DNA of 64,000 nt, taken from Syngnathus acus. Taxonomy: Eukaryota; Chordata; Actinopteri; Syngnathiformes; Syngnathidae. The DNA lies in assembly GCF_901709675.1 (NCBI RefSeq), contig NC_051095.1:13031456-13095455 (forward strand), written 5' to 3'. The notes beneath the pieces are model-generated. The model had not been told where the DNA came from and searched no databases. It saw only the letters and a program-made list of their open reading frames with translations. Position numbers and translations under genes: made by a program. Shown here piece after piece: positions 59,574 to 64,000 of the stretch (position 1 is the first letter of the stretch; every line of letters starts with the position of its first letter).

Positions 59574-60117
59574 TAATCTTATTATTACTATTCTGACAAC
59601 ATCCATAAAATTGTCAAAGTGTGTGAGTGTGTGTGTGTATGTGCGTGCGTGCAATTGAAGATAATAAATAGAATTTCTGTTATTTGCTTCTTGGAAAAAA
59701 CACTAACATTGCTCTGGGAAAGTGTTGGCGGAAGAGCTTGATTGGTGACGTGTTTATGTGGCTTAAAAAATTTTTTCTTCTCTGTAAACAAGAGCGCTCA
59801 CTTATTTTCCACTCTCTGGAATCTGCTTCCAACAGTAGGAAATGGCCAAAAGCTGTCAGGAACGAGCCAGCAAGATCCAGCATGTGCGGTGGAATGGCAC
59901 ACTGCGCGGGACAGATCCGACAAACAGATTTCACCATGGCAAGAAACATGATGTCTTTAATTCTTTGGATATTTTGATGAAAACATTTCAAGAGGCCTGG
60001 GCACTGTTTCAAATAGTATGTGTGGTAGGGGGGCATAATACCTTCAGGCAATTAAAAGTTTGACAGTATTACAGCATTATTCCGATCAGCATCTATTATA
60101 TTTTACCAGGTAATATA

Positions 60118-60745
60118 CCGTATTGGCCCGAATATATATATTTTTTGCATTGAAATAAGACTGAAAAAGTGCGTGTCGTCTTACACTCGGGGTCGAGACA
60201 TTATACCCATGCACAACGCTAGATGGCGCCAGATATCTTCATAGCGAACGCCGAACTTAACTCCCCAGGCCAAAGCGAACCCCTGTCACGAAGAAGAAAA
60301 ATAAAAAAAGCGGTAGCAGTTTGCATTATTTTATTGCAATGTTTTTCCTTATTCAGATTTGTTTCAAGACTACAGTTACAGTTAGACTTTACTTTGATGG
60401 TTAATGCAGTTATTGCAATTTTGTTGTTTTATCACAGTAGATTGGTTTATTTACATTTCAAAAACCAGAATCCATTCATTTACAAATATGATTGCACTTT
60501 AGTTTACATATTTAAATGTTCAGATATTAAGATGTGATCGACAGTTTTTGCATGATTTGAATGAGACAAAATAACATGCTTTTTCTCTCGAATATATTGT
60601 TATAATCATTTGTTTCAGATGTACTGTAATTATTTTCTGTATAAAAATTAAATTTGGTGTTCAAAAAGTCTTTTATCAAACTTGAGTCTTGAAAAAGAGG
60701 GGGTCGACTTATAATCAGGGTTGTCTTATATTCGGGCCAATACGG
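60118..60745. mobile_element. TA-flanked inverted-repeat element
   Basis: CCGTATTGGCCCGAATATA at the left (60118) is matched exactly by the inverted right end finishing at 60745. TA occurs on both sides (60116-60117 and 60746-60747). The interior is AT-rich with no transposase; a 104-codon frame inside it has no recognisable domain. Its terminal CCGTATT is shared with the element at 58468-59573, so the two could use related enzymes. Confidence 0.7.
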
Positions 60746-62504
60746 TACTTGTTCAATTCCATTTCTTTTGCACTGTCTCATGTGCTGCTGAAAGAAACAT
60801 CTGACACTTGCAAAGCTGTATGTTCCACTGTGACTGTGCCCTGCAGGTGAAGGTGAAAAGTGGATTTTTCCTCATTTCTTTTACTATGAACAGTTTCCTG
60901 CTGAGGCCCAAAATGACAGCCAGAGTTCAACTGGCGGAAAAGACTTCAGTTGCAGCAGTGCAGCTTAAACAATGACACGAAGCGCGCTGTGAAGCTCCAT
61001 AAAGCCGAGAGCAGCTGCACCCGGGCGATAATTCTCTCTGGGTGGGATTTTATACTGTCATTTAAGGGATTATTATACAACTATTGATTACAGCCATTTC
61101 AATACAGGAGCTCAGCTTAGCCCAGTGCAGCAAAATGCATTTTAATAAATTCCTGTTGTGTTTCTTTTTGCAGCCACTTCCCCTTGTCCGTGCTTAAAAA
61201 ATGTGTAGTCTAGGAGTGAAGCATCTGAGTGTTTGCATATGTTATGTTCCTTAAGCAAAAGGTCAATGTATTCCTGTCAATATACGCATTCCAGGAAATG
61301 TACGTGGGCTTATTTCACACATAAGCGTTTTCACACAGTCTTACTTTAAAATGACAGTTTAGAGTCTATATTGACTGTAATTAAAGTCTCTAATCCACAA
61401 AATGAAAGGCATGAGGAAATAAGTGTGATTAAAACCATTTTTTAATAGGCAGGGCCAAAAGGAGAGAAACGCCATTTGCTGCAATGTAAGAATAAAGGTG
61501 CAAGGGCATTCCGAGCTAATGATACTACAACATATAAAGCAGTGATTTAAAACAGCACACATTGGCCAAAAAGGCACATACCCTAAGGAAAAGAAAAATC
61601 AATATTCAGCACACATGCTCAGATTTTCAAACATCTAACTCTAATCCGTCTTGGAGCCCCAGTCTGCATTTGCAATCCCTTCATGAAGTCATCGTCGGAA
61701 AGCGGACAGAACCACGGCAAACAAACGAGAGACGGGTAAACAAGCGCACCTGTTCACCCCTTGAGCGACAGGGGACTGATGGTCCCCGAGGATCGAGCGA
61801 GCTGGAAAACAAACAACTGATTCATTCTCTCTGCAAAGAGAGGAACGGCGAGCTACCTCACAGCTATGAAGTGATCCAGCAACAAGAAAACATTAAGCCC
61901 TGGCCTGCGATCCTCTGAAGCAATACCCGGAGAGGACATCACAAGAATCAACAAGGTAGAGGGAAAATTAAAAAAAAAAAAAAAGTAAAGAAACAGGCTA
62001 ACCTCGGGGGATTAGACGAACACCAACTGCATGAACAAGAATGGTGTCACTGCTTGAAGCCTCAGCAAGAAATTAGCCTCACATTCATGCCATAACTATG
62101 TCATTAAGATGCACTTTATGTATGATTCCCTGAGGAAATAAGACGCTAACTACAATCAAGACTCTAAAACAAGCACATTGTATTGCCTCGTGTGGGACAC
62201 ACAAAGGAATCTTACCTTTTCATATCTTATCCTTCCCAACATTAATTCTGTATATTTACAATATACTATGTACTTTTATTTTTAACTGAGAATAGGCCCC
62301 AGCTCTCAGTGACCCTGAACATGATGAGCGGACAGAATAAGAAAAGGATGGCCGGAAAATAAACTTTAGAATATGGTGAGATCTCAAACACTACAAACAT
62401 AAAACAAGATGCATTAAGACAATTGTAAGCACAAAAGGATATCTGATGTCTCAGTGGGATGGTGGCAACCAGACAACACCAGCTAGGATTCAAACTTTCC
62501 TCTC
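60746..62504. other. Gene-free sequence
   Basis: No supported gene. A 118-codon frame at 61562-61918 has no known domain and no splice or promoter context. The stretch at about 60940-61160 has relatively high complexity and could be conserved non-coding DNA, but this cannot be judged from one sequence. Confidence 0.45.
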
Positions 62505-63125
62505 TAGCGGAACCTCGCTTTAATCAGCGCTAGCACAAAATTTCGCACAAAAAACAAACAAAACAAAAAGGATATTTCTAAAGCAGTACTACTCGGAAAC
62601 GTTACCAGTCCCTGTCGGTCGATGGCACCGCAGCACTGTTTACTGGTGCTGTGGCCAATTGTGACCGTTTCTGGAACTAACAGACTCAAATTTATATTTA
62701 GACACAAATCAAATTGTTTTAAGAAAACAACTGAAATAGTGGCTGGATTCAGGCCAGATTTGCTTTTATTGAGTGAGACGGACTTGTGAGCACAATCTCT
62801 CCTACACAATATAGAATTTTTGTGATACTATTGACTGTACGGATATTTTTCTAAATTGATGTTTGATTTTAATGCTTCTCATTTTAGGTTGTTTGTTTTT
62901 TTACATCTGCCCAAGGGACTGCCAATGAAAATGAGGTTAATTGAGCTAAACTGGGCCAATTTACACTGTACAATGTTGATTAATGTGTATTGTCCCTTAT
63001 AAATAAATAAATGTAAAATATTAAATAGCTGCTTTAGAAGGGGGCTTTTGAGTAGACTGGACACTATTTCTGTCCGGTGAATTCAGGATTTGTTGGTTCC
63101 GGTCCATTAAATCTCGGTTCCACTG
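62505..63125. mobile_element. Degraded inverted-repeat element (weak)
   Basis: The right end, read inverted, is CAGTGGAACCGAGATTTAAT. The left end near 62505 is TAGCGGAACCTCGCTTTAAT. The pattern CAGTGGAACCTCG is typical of Tigger/pogo-like elements with TA targets. The left terminus is mutated and the interior is not recognisable. Confidence 0.35.
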
Positions 63126-63804
63126 TATATTTCCGTGATTTTCATTGATCAACCCCATCAATCTGCACAACATCAAAGATTTCTAAAATCCGTCAAAAAA
63201 CCCTTGATGGAGGCTAATGCAGTGAAGCCATCTCTTTTTGGTGCCCAGTCCCCATTGAAATTGCAGCAATTAAGCAAGGATACGTATATGTAAGGCCACG
63301 GAGGTAAGGACAAGCAGTATAATATAGTCATGCAGACACAAATGAAGAATAGTAGTAGTATTTTTCTGTATTGTGATATTATCTGTCTCCATGTGCCGTA
63401 ATATACAGTAGTATAAGTAATAAAGTTACTGGTCTGTACTCATTATTCAATATTACCATACTGAGACTGACATTAGCTGGGAAATGGACTGAATTTATTT
63501 TTTTTCTTTCTTTATGCAAAGGCTAAAGAATCAGACGTGCTTTCATCTCCTTTCCACATGAACAATCTGTGAGCAGAGGCAATTTGGGAGAAGGGCGCAC
63601 TGCAGGCGGCTCTGTGTTTGGACGTCTACTTCCACAGCTCTCAGCTTTCACTCATGCTCGGCTTACCGCCCAACTCGGCAGGGCTCCACTCTGGACTAGA
63701 CTCAGCCCTTGTACTAAGGGCATATTGTGGCATCTCTCAAACACTGACACTTAGCAAAAGCTCATGTACGATAGCATAAATATTGAGAAAGTAAAATTGC
63801 ATAG
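63126..63804. other. Gene-free sequence near window end
   Basis: Short frames only; nothing recognised. Confidence 0.45.
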
Positions 63805-63955
63805 TCAATTTCTTGAACAAAATCTTAACCCCTCTCATTCAGATGCTTCTTTCTCATGTGAGTGGCTGGCAGAAATGTGCATATATCTTCAATTTCTTGA
63901 ATAAAATCTTAACTCTCCACATTCAGATGCTTCCTTCTCATGTGAGTCGCTGGCA
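63805..63955 (+). repeat. 84-bp-spaced tandem duplication
   Basis: About 67 bases starting 'tcaatttcttga' at 63805 recur at 63889 with a handful of substitutions. This is a local tandem duplication older than the 5.65-kb one, judging by its divergence. No coding content. Confidence 0.85.
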
Positions 63956-64000
63956 CCGTTGCGCCTGCTGACGTCAAGGAAGAGTATCGCTACATATCCT

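Noticed and set aside
61562-61918. 118-codon basic frame
   Set aside because: No recognisable domain; composition like random translation of AT-rich DNA; no promoter or splice context.
1-64000. Search for a previously undescribed multi-gene system
   Set aside because: Only one host gene is present. The remaining structure is explained by transposable elements, microsatellites, one duplication and ordinary non-coding DNA.

Overview
The window is vertebrate, almost certainly teleost fish, genomic DNA. It is AT-rich and mostly non-coding. It has long (CA)n, (GA)n, (AT)n and (GATG)n microsatellites, eukaryotic splice and poly(A) signals, an RTE/Rex3-type LINE of the sort common in ray-finned fish, and several short inverted-repeat DNA elements with TA or TTAA flanks. 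The only host protein-coding gene I can support is a FLRT-family gene, best matched to FLRT1. The species cannot be named from the sequence; a percomorph fish is a reasonable guess.

Layout: 1-2692 is gene-free. 2706-5159 is a 5'-truncated Rex3-like LINE on the minus strand with an open reverse-transcriptase frame and a 13-bp target-site duplication. 5173-9335 is gene-free. 9336-14987 and 14990-20640 are two directly tandem, almost identical copies of a 5.65-kb unit; each carries a decayed reverse-transcriptase fragment and a short TTAA-type element. 21061-22860 holds microsatellites around a CpG-rich stretch that looks like a promoter and first non-coding exon, with a strong donor at 22068. 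22069-50527 is gene-free apart from repeats, a few sequences that read like conserved non-coding elements, and a possible second non-coding exon at 47262-48092. The flrt1 coding exon opens at a good 3' splice site (50526-50527). Its frame runs 50543-52744 and a long 3' UTR follows, probably ending near 55180 after two poly(A) signals. That UTR contains 158 bp of (GATG)n and a small transposon-like element. 58468-59573, 60118-60745 and probably 62505-63125 are inverted-repeat DNA elements in otherwise gene-free sequence.

Reading as a unit: the most economical model is one flrt1 transcription unit of about 33 kb on the plus strand. It would have a CpG-rich promoter near 21.5-22.0 kb, one or two 5' non-coding exons, and a single coding exon. 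FLRT1 in mammals is nested in a MACROD1 intron; I found no MACROD1 exon here, so whether the window lies inside such an intron is open. I found no prokaryotic system, CRISPR array, phage or gene cluster, and nothing that I would call a new biological system. The most unusual structure is the tandem 5.65-kb duplication.
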